A stretch of 64,000 nt of DNA from contig CM070566.1 of NCBI GenBank assembly GCA_036346405.1, positions 48,859,268 through 48,923,267 on the forward strand. Direction: 5' to 3'. The notes beneath the pieces were generated by a model. It made no database searches and was not told the origin of the DNA. It saw only the letters and a list, made by a program, of their open reading frames with translations. Source of the DNA: Phyllostachys edulis. Taxonomy: Eukaryota > Streptophyta > Magnoliopsida > Poales > Poaceae. Below are positions 45,590 through 56,745 of this stretch, piece by piece. Every line of letters starts with the position of its first letter. Within the stretch, counting starts at the first letter, position 1. Position numbers and translations under genes: made by a program.

Positions 45590-45980
45590 AGCAGGCAGAT
45601 CCTGGACGTAGCGACGCTGAGAAAGGTAGTAGCCATCGCTATCATAATGAACCTCAATCCCCAGAAAATAGTTCAATGGTCCCAAATCTGACATCATGAA
45701 TTGTTCACTCAATTTCTTCTTAACAAAAACCACATAGTATATGTCATCTCCTGTGATCAACATATCATCGACATATAGTAGAAGCAAAGTATAACCTCGC
45801 TGAGAAGTGTGAATAAACAAGGCAGCATCATGCTCACTTGGAGCGAAAACCAGTAGCTCGAATTATAGAACTGAAATGCTCGAACAAAGCACGAGGAGTC
45901 AGCTTGAGACCATATAAAGCACGCCTAAGATGACAAACATAGTCTATAGGAGCCTCAACACATGGGGTGTCGACATGCCC
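45590..45980 (-). pseudogene. copia reverse-transcriptase fragment, opposite strand
   Basis: Minus-strand pieces VCHLRRALYGLKLTPRALFE, then, after a stop and frame change, LFIHTSQRGYTLLLLYVDDM with the YVDD catalytic box and SDLGPLNYFLGIEVHYDSDG, ending GYYLSQRRYVQDLPA next to the primer site. It runs opposite to the RNase H piece and LTR on its left, so the junction at about 45590 is a rearrangement. Confidence 0.85.
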
Positions 45981-46990
45981 GATCGCTAGAGCGGCGGGGG
46001 GATGTTGTGCGATCTAGACATAAGGTAGAAGGGCTTGGAGTCAGCCGTCGAGACACGGCGTCCCAGTCCTTTGAGATAAATGTCACCATCCTGCGGAAGG
46101 GCTTGGAGTCAGCCGTCTTGCAGAAGGGCTTGCAGGACGGTAACATTACTTAACATGGCGACCGAATTTCGGTGAAATTTGGCAAATTTCGGTGATTTCG
46201 TTACCCTCCGAAGTGAATACGTCTCGTTCAAAAAAATTCGGAAACATTTCAATTTGGACAAAATTTCATCCAAATTTCAAGCTCCTACTTGAAAAATCAC
46301 CGAAATTATAAACGAAATTCTGAAATTTCGGGCATTTCGCCCCCTAACGAAATAAATTCGAAAACGAAATTGTTTTCCCTCTTTGCTGTGCTAAGCTTTC
46401 GTCTGCTCGCCGTTCTTGCCGTCTTGTACCTCTTTGCTGTGCTAAGCTTACGCATGCGTCTCGCGATTAACATCCACGCGCCGTTCCACGGTTAACCCTA
46501 ACCAGCCGCAGCGGCAGCACTAGCCGCGCCGCTGCATGCATCCATTGTTAACTTAAGTTAGTTGTGTTGAATAAGTTCTCTGTTTTTTCGCTTCTTTTTT
46601 TTTCAGAGTTTTCTGTTTGAAGGTTTGTTCTTGGATTGTCAATATGTTAGACAAATCCGAAATCGTCTTGCATAGAAGATTAGGACTGTTTGCTTCGCAA
46701 AGAAGGTTCAGTTTCAGTTTCGGGTTAGGAGTCAGAACTCGTTTCTGTAAAAACAGAGTTTGCCGTATCCGAAACAGTGTACATTGAGTTGTCTATATAA
46801 ACAGCAGAAAACTCAGAAAAGACTGCAAGTTTGCAGTGCCAACGTCTGAGATTCTTGTGTTTTAGTTGTCTTATTATTTCCATCGTGATCTATTGAGTTC
46901 TCTGATCTGAGACTGGATTTTCGGGATTTCTGAACTCTGTCAGACTTCTGAATTTTGTCAACACAGCTTGCTGGATTTCAGAATTTTGTC
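45981..46990. other. Spacer and F-box promoter region
   Basis: 46035-46140 contains GAAGGGCTTGGAGTCAGCCGTC twice. 46150-46370 is the GAAATTTCGG-rich dispersed repeat also seen at 4371. 46510-46990 is the F-box upstream region with the TATA box given separately. Confidence 0.5.
46793..46801 (+). promoter_or_regulatory. TATA box of the F-box gene
   Basis: CTATATAAA lies about 200 bp before the ATG, so transcription may start near 46825 with a ~170 nt 5' UTR. Confidence 0.55.
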
Positions 46991-46998
46991 ATCCATCC

Positions 46999-47888
46999 AT
47001 GGAGACGGAAGTAGTGGCGCTCCCCGACGACGTGCTCACCGACGTCCTCCGCCGTGTGCCACTGCGGAGCCTCGCGGCGGCCCGGTGCGTCTGCAAGGCG
47101 TGGCGCGCCATCGTCGATGCCCGCGGGCTGCTCCTCCCGCATCTCCTTCCAAACTCGGTGCGCGGCATCTTCGTCAACTACATCGACCACAACCGCCCGC
47201 ACCTCTTCGCCCGCCCCTCGACGCCGTCGATGATCCCCAGAATCGACGGCATGCTCGGCTTCATGCCCAACGACCACAAGTGGGACTGGTGGTCCGTCCT
47301 GGACCACTGCAACGGCCTCCTCCTCTGCGAGTGCAAGGTCGAGGGTGGGCGCCAGCTCTGCGTGTGCAACCCCGCAACGCAGCGGTGGGCGCTGCTTCCT
47401 CAGCGCGCGGAGGCCAGAAGGGGCTACGCCAGCTCGTACCTCGTGTTTGATCCGACCATGTCGCCGCACTACGAGGTGTTCTTGATCCCCGCCGTGCCGG
47501 AGAAGCCGAAGCCTCCGTCCCGCTGGGAGGCGGAGATGATGAGGCGTGCGCTGCCACGGCAGCAAGAGATGGTCGGGCCGTTCTGCCTGGAGTGGTTGTT
47601 CTCATCGTCGGACGGCGCGTTAATGGCTGAGGACAGCGAGGAGGAGAGTCCGCCACCAGCACCGTCCGTGAAAGATGACCCGTGGCAATTGATGGAATGG
47701 CCGCCGTCGCCATGCAGACTGAACGTGTTCTCGTCGAGGACTGGACGGTGGGAGGAGAGGACCTTTGTCAGGGAAGGCGAGCCGGCGGGTATAGTTGCAG
47801 ACCTGCGGTTGGATCGATCGGAGCCGGCGGGTACAGTGTACTGGAAGGGATCGCTTTACGTGCATTGTCGAGGTGCTTTTGTTGTAAG
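46999..47888 (+). CDS. F-box protein, exon 1
   Basis: F-box proteins choose substrates for SCF ubiquitin ligases; the F-box binds SKP1. From the ATG at 46999 (none in frame upstream) residues 6-45 are a clear F-box: VALPDDVLTDVLRRVPLRSL then AAARCVCKAWRAIVD. The rest resembles the F-box-associated region of grass proteins (DHCNGLLLCEC, CNPATQRWALLP, YLVFDP). The exon ends at 47888 in AAG|GTACGC, splitting an arginine codon that is completed by exon 2. The 573-bp intron ends TTTTCAG at 48461. Exon 1 is strongly GC-rich and exon 2 AT-rich, a common gradient in grass genes. No stops or shifts; the only intact-looking gene here. Confidence 0.88.
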
Positions 47889-48461
47889 GTACGCATGCTC
47901 TTTGGATTTTCTCACATGAACCACCTGGTTAATGTTCTTTCGATAATGTATAGTCTTATTTATGCTAGTATCCAGAGTTGAAAGCATTGATGCTTATTGT
48001 ACTACCTCTGGTAGTCTCACATATACACGTGATTTTAGCGTAATGCTTTTGGGCTACAAGTACTTGTTTTTTTTTATATAGTTTCCACCTGATGCTCATC
48101 TTAGTTGATTGTTGGCATGTTAAAAAGTTAAATTGATCAGTGTACAATTAATATTTAATACTGATGATATACGTTAAAAATAATACACTAGTTTCTTGTT
48201 TGTCATGTAAATAGAAATAAAACGACAGGTAAATTAGACAAGAGGAATAAGTGTTCCTCTGTTTTCTTTCATATGCTTCCATGCATTTCTCTTCCTTGCA
48301 CCACCATCATCCAGTAAGGTGCCGGAGTTTCAGTAAAAAAATATTATGTTCTTGCGCATTATATTTAAATTGCGTTGGTCATTTAATGATGATCAATTGT
48401 AGACGAAACAATACATCAGTTAGAGCAGTAAGACGTCATGTGATAAATTTATGCTTTTCAG

Positions 48462-49203
48462 GTTGTCCTTGTCAAATGATAAATATCAAGTAATTAAAAC
48501 GCCAGCCAATAATCAGAACATGATGTGCCTAAAACCATATCTAGGGAGATCAAAGAAGCGGGTGTACTTTGGAACAATTCATGATTTGCAACTACAGGTT
48601 TGGATCCTCAGCGAATCATGTGGACAGATGGAGTGGGTATTGAAGCATCAAGATGACCTTCGCCTCATTTCCCGACAAGTAGCATCACTCGACAAGTATG
48701 GACCTTGGATCGTAGAAGAAGATAATATTGATGTGCATGACAACGCGGGAACTCTATCAGAAGATAATTTGGAGTGGGACTCCGACAATGATGATTTTCT
48801 TGCAACTGAAGGTGGATTTGAGATGTACTATGGAAAACCCTTTGAAATCCTTGGATTTCATCCTTACAAGGAAGTTGTCTTCTTGACTCAACGATTCGGA
48901 ACGGTGGCCTATCATTTGAACAGCTCGCGGATTCAGTATTTGGGCAACTTACGCCCAGAAGATTACTATCCCGACCATTCAAATTATGAGTCATTTGTGT
49001 ACACCCCATGTATGATTGTAGAAGTAGAAGACATAGAAGATGAAAATCTAGATTACAATGATTTATCTACCTTCAGTCACTTCTGCAATGATTTAGATGG
49101 TACGTTAGAGGACGACCAATCTAATTTTACTTTAGTGACTTATAAAAAGAGGTCGAAAAAGAAGAATCTCCACAATAGGCCAATTAAATTAAAGTTAAAA
49201 TGA
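48462..49203 (+). CDS. F-box protein, exon 2 with LINE-derived C-terminus
   Basis: Continues exon 1 in frame with LSLSNDKYQVIKTP and contains VYFGTIHDLQLQVWILSESC, WVLKHQDDLRLISRQ and VVFLTQRFGTVAYHLNSSRI, typical of the C-terminal half of this F-box group. Up to SHFCNDLDG (about 49101) it is F-box sequence. The last 33 codons (TLEDDQSNFTLVTYKKRSKK, then a basic end) look like the end of LINE ORF1, because LINE ORF2 starts at once in an overlapping ATGA (49200-49203). The stop at 49201-49203 therefore belongs to the LINE. If expressed, the protein has a short basic LINE-derived tail. Confidence 0.8.
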
Positions 49204-49991
49204 AAGGTCTTTTTTAGAATAGCAGAGGTCTGGGAGACTTGGCTAAACATAGATATATCAGTGATCTGGTTAAGGAACAGCATTTAGATTTTGTGGCCAT
49301 TTTAGAAACTGGTAAAAAGGACTTTTCTGTGGCTTGTCTTAACCATCTGTGTGGTGGGAGGAATTTTTTATGGCATTTTTCTCCTCCACAAGGTCGGTCG
49401 GGGGGTATCCTTTTAGGGGTGGATACTCGGGTGTTCGATATTGGCTCTATTGACGCGGGTGATTTTTATGTTAAGTTTCATCTAAAAAATAGAGAGGATG
49501 GTTTCCAATGGGTCCTTGTGGCTGTTTATGGTGCAGCTCAAGCTCAATTCAAAGATAAGTTCCTTACTGAACTTGTTCAAGCCTGTAGGAAAGAATTGCT
49601 TCCTATTCTAATTGGGGGTGATTTTAATATCATTAGACATTCAATTGAGAAAAATAATGATAATTTTGATTATAGGTGGTCTTTCTTATTTAATGCTGTG
49701 ATTAATAACTTAGATTTAAGAGAAATAGCTTTATCAGGAAGACAATATACTTGGGCCAATTCTTTAGCTAAGCCAACCTTTGAAAAGCTGGATAGAATCT
49801 TAATGAATTTAGATTGGGAATGTAAATTTCCTTTGGTTACTGTTAATGCCCTTGAAAGATCTTTATCTGACCATACGCCCTTGCTTTTAAACACGAGAGC
49901 GGCTTCCTTTAGAGGAAGTCAGTCGCTTTTTAAATTTGAATTAGGTTGGTTGTGTAGGGAGGGGTTCAGGGAGGTGGTGGCAGATGTGTGA
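49200..49991 (+). pseudogene. LINE ORF2, endonuclease domain
   Basis: ORF2 begins MKGLF at 49200; a TAG follows where tryptophan is usual, then NSRGLGDLAKHRYISDLVKE continues. The apurinic-type endonuclease is recognisable: AILETGKKDF, IGGDFNIIR, KLDRILMN and SDHTPLLLN carry the expected catalytic residues. It nicks target DNA to start reverse transcription. The frame ends at a TGA at 49989-49991, and the next part is in another frame. Confidence 0.85.
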
Positions 49992-51526
49992 AAAAAGATA
50001 CTAATGGGCAATCCGCCTTACAAATTTGGCAGTGTAAGGTCAGATCTCTCAGAAGCTTTCTTCGCGGTTGGGCTAAAAATATCAGTGGACCATACAAAAA
50101 AGAAAAAATAGAGCTTAATTTACTAGTTGACGAGCTTGATAAAAAAGCTGAGATGGTGAGGTTGTCTGATCACGAGCTTAATATTAAAAGGACTGCTAAT
50201 GAGAGATTGGCTCATCTTCTTAGAGAAGAAGAAATTAAGTGGTATCAGAGGTCCAAAGCGAAGTTTTTTTTAGAGGGGGATAGAAATACGCGCTATTATC
50301 ATTTGATTGCGAATGGAAAACATAGACGTCAAAGAATTTTTCAACTAGAGCAGGAGGAAGGAATAATTCGGGGTGATGTACAATTAAAAACGTATATCAC
50401 TAATTATTATAAAGTTTTGTTTGGACCTTCTGAAAATAATCATGTTTCTATGGTTGATACTGTTGTGAATGATATACCTCAAGTTTCTGAGGTGGAAAAT
50501 AATTACCTTACAGAATCGTTTACTGAAAAAGAGGTGAAGGAAGCAATTTTTCAAATGGACCATAACAAAGCACCTGGGCCAGACGGCTTCCCTGCCGAGT
50601 TCTATCAGGTGTTTTGGGAGATTATTAAGTTCGACCTGTTAGCTATGTTCCAGGATTTTCATAAGTGTTCGCTTCATCTTTATAGCTTGAATTTTGGGAT
50701 CATTACTTTGCTTCCCAAAAAAGCGGACGCTAAACAAATTCAACAGTACAGACCGATTTGTCTTTTAAATGTTAGTTTTAAAATTTTTACTAAAGTTGTT
50801 TCTAATAGGCTCATGGGGGTAGCTCAAAAGGTCGTTAGACCTTCCCAGTCTGCTTTTATGCAGGGGAGGTTTATTCTTGATGGAGTTGTCATTCTTCACG
50901 AAACAATTCATGAATTGCATAAAAAGAATTTAGATGGAATAGTTTTCAAGATAGACTTTGAGAAAGCTTATGATAAGGTTAAATGGCCATTTTTAATTCA
51001 AACTTTAAGAATGAAAGGTTTCTCTGCTAAGTGGTGTTCCTGGGTGGAAAGTATTGTTAAGGGAGGGAGTGTGGGAATAAAAGTTAATGATGATCTTGGT
51101 TCCTTTTTCCAAACTCAGAAAGGTCTTAAGCAAGGTGATCCTATGTCTCCTATCCTTTTTAACATTGTAGGAGACATGCTTGCTATTTTTATTTCTCGAG
51201 CTAAAGAGGCAGGCCTTTTAACAGGCATAGTTCCTCACTTGGTTGAGGATGGTTTGTCAATATTACAGTATGCTGACGACACGATTCTCTTTTTGAATAA
51301 TGATTTGGAACAAGCCAAAAAATTAAAACTTATTCTTTGTGTCTTTGAACAGTTATCAGGTTTAAAGATTAATTTTCATAAGAGTGAGATTTTTGTTTTG
51401 GTTACGCCAAAGTCTTTGAACCTCTGTTTACGATTATTTGGTCGTGAAGTGGGTGCTTTTCCTTTTACGTGCTTGGGCATTCCTATCCACTTTAAAAGTT
51501 ACGGAATAGTGATTGGAAAGGAGTAG
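49988..51526 (+). pseudogene. LINE ORF2, reverse transcriptase domain
   Basis: Contains NKAPGPDGFPAEFYQ, RPICLLNVSFKIFTKV, PSQSAFMQGRFILDG, FKIDFEKAYDKVKW, QKGLKQGDPMSPILFNI and the catalytic LQYADDTILFL, in the order of non-LTR polymerases. It is about 512 codons without a stop, quite well preserved, but is separated by shifts from the endonuclease before and the C-terminal part after it. Confidence 0.88.
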
Positions 51527-51570
51527 AAGATAGAATTGAGAAAAAGCTTAGTAGTTGGAAAGGAAAAAGT

Positions 51571-52867
51571 ATGTCTGTGGGGGGACGTTTAGTACTTATT
51601 AACTCGGTACTAAGTAGTCTGCCTATGTTTATGTTTTCTTTTTTTCAAGTGCCTAGACAAGTCCTCAAACGACTAGATTTTTATCGTTCCAGATTCTTCT
51701 GGCAGAGTGACAATCATAAACGTAAATACAGACTCACTAAATGGAGTGTAGTTTGTTCACCCAAAGAGCATGGCGGTCTAGGTGTTCCCAATTTAGACGC
51801 AAAAAATAAAAGCCTTCTTGGGAAGTGGCTATTTAAGCTGCTAAATGAAGAAGGTGTGTGGCAAACATTGCTAAAGAGGAAATATTTGGGAGACAAAAGT
51901 CTTTCGCAGGTGATCAATAAGGCTGGGACTTCTCATTTTTGGTCGGAGCTTTTGAAAATTAAAGATCAATTTCTTCGGTTTGGGTCTTTCCAGGTTCAAA
52001 ATGGAAAGCAAATTAGATTTTGGGAAGATACTTGGCTAGGTGATTCTCCGTTGAACAGACAGTACCCTATTCTTTATAATGTGGTAAGACGTAAGGAGGA
52101 TACTGTGGCAACTATTATGAGATCGTCACCCTTAAACATTTCGTTCCGTAGGCCTATTATTGGTAACAAGTTACATGCTTGGAACGATCTAGTTTTGAGA
52201 ATTGCTAATTTACAATTAAGCTCTCAAAAGGATACCTTTAGATGGAATTTAAATAAATCTGGCCTGTTTACGGTCAAATCTTTCTATGGAGCTCTCATTA
52301 ACAATTATCAAGTTCCTATGAGGAATGTATTATGGCTAATAAAAATCCCTTTAAAAGTACAAATTTTCCTTTGGTATCTCAAAAGAGGGGTGGTCTTAAC
52401 TAAAGATAATCTGCTTAAAAGAAATTGGAGGGGAAGCAAGCAATGTTGTTTCTGTATTAAAGAGGAAACAATCCAGTATCTTTTTATTGATTGCATTTTT
52501 GCGTCTCACTTGGTGGGTTGTCAGTTGTGCGTTCAATTTATCCCCCCCTATGAGCATAGCACACATGTTCGGAAACTGGTTAGCTGGAATTCCAACAATG
52601 TTAAAGACACAACTATTAGTGGGAGCTAGTGCCTTAAGTTGGTCTATCTGGTTATGCCGGAATGATGCAGTTTTTAATAAGAAGATTATTACTAATCCAT
52701 TACAGGTTATCTTTTTGACTGGGCACTGGCTGAGAGCTTGGGCAAACCTGCAGAAACCGGACCAGAAGGAGTCAATGTTGGCTGGAAGCATCCGGCTGGA
52801 GGTTATGGCGAAGCAAATTTTATATGCTCATGGGTGGCGGTGTAGCCAAAGAATTTGTAATGATTGA
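51571..52867 (+). pseudogene. LINE ORF2, C-terminal zf-RVT region
   Basis: SVGGRLVLINSVLSSLPMFM, FFWQSDNHKRKYRLTKWSVV and HGGLGVPNLDAKNKSLLGKW are typical of the part after the polymerase. FLWYLKRGVVLTKDNLLKRN and CCFCIKEETIQYLFIDCIFA form the zf-RVT zinc-binding region. The frame shifts near 52500; the final piece (52487-52867) ends the ORF2. No RNase H domain was noticed. Confidence 0.8.
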
Positions 52868-53018
52868 GTTTACATTTCATTCAAGAATTGCTTGTAAGGC
52901 TTCTGCCAGTATTAACAGTTTGGATACTATGTTACCTTAAACTTTTTAATAAATTAGGCTGTGTGCATCTTTGATGCAGAGGCCGGGAGAGGGTGTCCTC
53001 TTCTATTATCTAAAAAAA

Positions 53019-53053
53019 ATGGTGGCAGGTTTGGAACCAATTCTGAAGATTAG
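53019..53053 (+). pseudogene. Displaced 3' end of the F-box coding region
   Basis: After the LINE A run, bases 53021-53053 continue the F-box frame from the GGT codon at 49099-49101 with GRFGTNSED and then TAG. This fits the ancestral C-terminus now stranded 3.9 kb downstream. Inference; it rests on frame agreement and the ATGGT repeat. Confidence 0.5.
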
Positions 53054-53299
53054 CAGAGTGCGATACTATGCAAGCAGTTGAGCAACAGAACAAAACAGCG
53101 TGCTCGTGTACTGTCGATTTTTAGCTGCTTCCGCTCATGCAGTTTACTTTATCAGGTTATCATGTGAGTCATACTCTTGTTTCTATGTGAGTATTTAACT
53201 TATGCAGTCGGATCCCTAATAATATACATATCTCTCTCAGATCTATTTAAGCAATGATATACTAGTTCCATCTTTCGAAACCAGCAACAGCAATCAGAG

Positions 53300-53816
53300 T
53301 TCAGGTCGGCCGAGCCTGTTTGACGCGTTGCCGGCCGTCCTTCACCACACGAAGCCCACTTCTACCTACGTCCATGCCGCTCCACGGTCTGAATCTGATG
53401 CTGCTACTATACTGGGTTAGCCCTCCGTGTTATCCATGCACTCCTGCTCGTAATTCGTAAAGGAAGCTAGCCTCTCCATGTAAAATATACATGTTTCTGT
53501 CTCCTCCTTGCAATTCTAGCCTTGTCAGTTTCTCAAGGGTGTGGAGCTTGAGAAGATGCTGGAAGAAGAGGTGCAGAGCAGCCGGCGGCGCTGCGAGGTG
53601 CTCGCGGACTTGTGGGCGGAGATGACGCTGTCGCTGCACGTCGAGCCTTGCAGAATCTCCAGTCAAGTGGTCTCGCCTTGTTCCGTTGTTCGGCGTTCAG
53701 GCCGGCCCATCCATGTCGACCCAAACGTGGTCTCAACTTCTCAGCTCTCCTTCCTCATGGAGGCCTCGCCACCGGCGTCGCTCCCTGCATCTGCGTTCAT
53801 CGACAAGCCATGAGGT
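53300..53816 (+). pseudogene. DUF594-like C-terminal remnant
   Basis: A first block (about 53310-53418, FDALPAVLHHTKPTSTYVHA, then SESDAATILG) is followed by a possible intron ending CAATTCTAG at 53520. The next block encodes FLKGVELEKMLEEEVQSSRR, then CEVLADLWAEMTL. The GV.L...L......R..VLA..WAEM pattern is that of the C-terminal DUF594 part of DUF4220/DUF594 grass membrane proteins (function unknown). The membrane part is missing and the expected continuation after WAEM is lost, so it is a relic. Confidence 0.5.
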
Positions 53817-55109
53817 GACAAGTAAGTGGCCAGACTTGCACCGTCTCGATCACTGATCGCTTGGCTTAGGATTTACTAGCAAGTACTCCTAACAGCGATT
53901 TTTAAGCCAAAAAAGACAGTTATGCACAAGTGGCTAGCTGCCAATGTGCCTAATTGTACATCACGCTTGAGTCAGCGCTCTTGATTTAAGGATACTGAAT
54001 AAAAGAACAAAGACTAGTTTTACACACTTCCTTAGCAACCTGCTGGGCAGCGTTCATTGAAATGGCTATAACTTTGTACAAAAATCTTTAAATGGTGTAT
54101 AAATAGGTTCTTTAGAAAGTTGACAAGTTAACATCCCCTGGAGGCCCACACGCAGAGAGAGAAGCTTTCTTCTGCCTCGAAGTTGGCATGTTAACACCCA
54201 CTGTAGTCTGTACTAAAGCTCCCTCTGTGTCTCTCCTATCGTCGAGTCGGCCATTGGTTCCTTCTTCCTCTTTGCCGAGCCACAAGCCGGTCGAGCGGAC
54301 GAACCTGGCCGCCTACGGCAGGTTGTCGATCGTGGTCACCAACGCCGTGCTCGCCGTGGCTGCGGATCAGTCTCCACCTCGAAGGGGTGGCGTGAACTGC
54401 AACCGGACAAAACTTTTTTGGGCAACGTCCCCCATGCCGTCCATCCGCGCTACAGCACGAGGTCAGACAGCTCCGAAGGCAGTCCTCACGTGAGGACTGT
54501 CCTAGAGAAAATGTTTCCACTGGAGTTTGCAGATTCAGGAAGGGAATTCCCTGGGGGAGGGCCTCACCGTGAAGCCCTCCCTCGGACTCTTAGATCAGAG
54601 GGTGTGGGGAATGGATGGAGATGAGGGAGGGGTCTCCCCAATGCCTTCCCCTATATAATTTATTTTCTCAGATTCGCGGTCGCCACGTTTCTCACACACG
54701 GAGTTATCTATAGCTTTTTCCTCCATTAATTCTTGATCCGTCATGGTTCTTGGCTACTCAACACAATCCTCACTTTCTCTGCCAACGACGATGTCTACCT
54801 GACACAAATCTGTCAATATAAAGCCCATAGCGATGTCATCTTTACTGTTTCTTTTATTACAGTAAACAGAGTTGGGTACTCGGCATTAGTTTTAACAGAA
54901 ATGCTATATACCTATCGAATGATTTTTTTTTTTTTGCATATCATTCGAATTTCTTACCTTTTGGATTTACTTGGGGAGATTTGTGCTCCATCCGACGGGA
55001 TCATCATCTTCTCCGGCGGTGATTTGCGCAGAGGACAAGGCGCGAAGGGCCACGCTGTTGTCGGCGCGTGGGCGACCACTTAAGACACATGCCGACAAGT
55101 TTACGCAAA
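53817..55109. other. No identified gene
   Basis: 54160-54620 is GC-rich and open in several frames, but no domain is recognised. 54480-54660 contains GAAGCCCTCCCTC..GGGAGGG-like fold-back words, perhaps a small inverted-repeat element. A T run lies at 54924-54935. Confidence 0.4.
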
Positions 55110-55854
55110 TGTAACATCCCGTTCTTGGGTGTTGTATAGTATTTTTTCGTTTGTCTTTTTAGTTTTCAAAACCTATTTCAAACTATTGTGTAATTGCAAA
55201 GTTCTCCAGTTTCTGCCTCATTTCAAAATTCGGGTTTCGAATTTCAGCTTGAATCTCGGTTTCAATTCAAAACCTCTCTATTGGGCCCGGCCCATTTCTT
55301 CTCCTAGCCTCAGCACCGAGCTGCTCTAGCACGCTCGTGCCCGCTTTGCTGCACCCCCGTGCGCTCACTTGCTCTGTCCCGTCGCCCACCCATCACCCGC
55401 ATCGGGACCGCGTATCTCCGAGTCCTTCAGTGGCTCTCTCCTCCTCTCCTCCAGACTATAAAAGAGCCCGGGCAGCCCCCTTCATCTCCTTCCTCCACCC
55501 AACACTCCATCTTTCACTCTTGTTGCCATGGTTTTCCCGGAGCTCGAGCTCCGAGTTCAAGCCACCGCGCACCTCCTCTCGGTCCTCGCCGCACCAGTGC
55601 TATCCCCTCTTCTTCCCGTGTCATTTTTCGTATCCTAGAGCTCCCTGAAGCAATCCCCTCACTCTATGTCAGATTTGTTTCACAGGAGCCGTTGCTTTTC
55701 CGCTTCTCCTTCAGTCTCGGCGGACCCCTTCATCATCGTCCTCCTTCGCCTTTGACTGTGAGTTTCCCCACCACCGTTCGCCACCCGCCGACCCCCTCCA
55801 ACCTCTCTCTCAGTCTTGGTGAGTTTTCTGTGCCCTGTTCTCTATTGTGTTCTT

Positions 55855-56745
55855 TCGACCGCGTCGAGCCGTCGAGCCCTTCTTTTCTTTCGACCACGTT
55901 GAGCAGTCGAGTCCATCTTTTTATTCGACCAGGTAGTCGAATCCTTCCTTCGACCGGATAGTCGAAACCTTCTTTCGACTAGATAGCCGAATCCTTCCCT
56001 CTTTCTACCACGTTGAGTAGTCGAATCCTTCCTTCTTTCAACCATGTTGAGTAGTCGAATCTTTCATTATTTCGACCACGTTGAGTAGTCGAATCCTTCC
56101 CTCTTTCGACCACGTTGAGTAGTCGAATCTTTCCCTCTTTCGACCACGTTGAATAGTCGAATCCTTTCTTCTTTCGATCACATTGAGTAGTCGAATCCTT
56201 CCTTCTTTCGATCACGTTGAGTAGTCAAATCTTTCTGTCTTTCGACCACGTTGAGTAGTCGAATCCTTCCATTTTTCAACCACGTTGAGTAGTCTAATCT
56301 TTTTTTTTCTTTCAACCACATTGAGTAGTTGAATCCTTGCTTCTTTCGACCACGTTGAGTAGTCGAATCCTTCCCACTTTTGACCACGTTGAGTAGTCGA
56401 ATCTTTTCTTCCTTCGACCACGCTGAGTAGTCTAATCCTTCCTTCGACGACGTTGAGTAGTCGAATCCTCTTCGACCACGTCTAGTTGTCGAATCCCTCC
56501 TTCGACCACGTCGAGTAGTCGAATCCTTCCTTTGACCACGTTGAGTAGTCGAATCATTCCATAGACCATGCTGAGTAATCAAATTCTTCCTTCGACCACG
56601 CTGAGTAGTCGAATCCTTCCTTTGACCCCGCTGAGTAGTCGAATCCTTCCTTCGACCACGTTGAGTAGTCGAATCCCTCCTTCGACTATGTCCTATAGTC
56701 GAAACTCCTTTCCGACCACTCGTGTAGTCGAACCCCTTCCAACCA
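55855..56745 (+). repeat. Minisatellite of ~29 hairpin units (TTCGAC..GTCGAA)
   Basis: Units of 34 bp (first two thirds) then 30 bp; the core TTCGACCACGTTGAGTAGTC is followed by GAATCCTTCC. TTCGAC and GTCGAA are complementary with an 11-nt loop. Variants keep pairing: TTCAAC/GTTGAA at 56311-56333, TTCGACTAT/ATAGTCGAA with a 5-nt loop at 56681-56703, and short-loop units TTCGACC..GGTAGTCGAA near 55926. Confidence 0.88.

Larger units (their letters stand above)
49102..53018 (+). mobile_element. L1-like LINE inserted in F-box exon 2
   Basis: Contains the end of ORF1, ORF2 with endonuclease, reverse transcriptase and a zf-RVT region, a GC-containing 3' tail (GATGCAGAGGCCGGGAGAGG) and a short A run (53012-53019). 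ATGGT occurs at 49097-49101 and again at 53019-53023, a possible short target duplication. 5'-truncated, as usual for LINEs. Stops in ORF2 mean it cannot move by itself. Confidence 0.85.

Noticed and set aside
38287..45980. The copia pieces at 38-41 kb and the polymerase piece at 45.6-46.0 kb as one element
   Set aside because: Both are on the minus strand, but the polymerase piece lies upstream of the gag end, which is the wrong order, so they are separate or rearranged.
47261..47713. Antisense ORFs over F-box exon 1
   Set aside because: Shadow frames of a GC-rich exon; the plus strand has the F-box domain and splice sites.
55855..56745. CRISPR-like array
   Set aside because: Units are contiguous and vary gradually with no unique spacers; it lies in a gypsy LTR of a plant genome.
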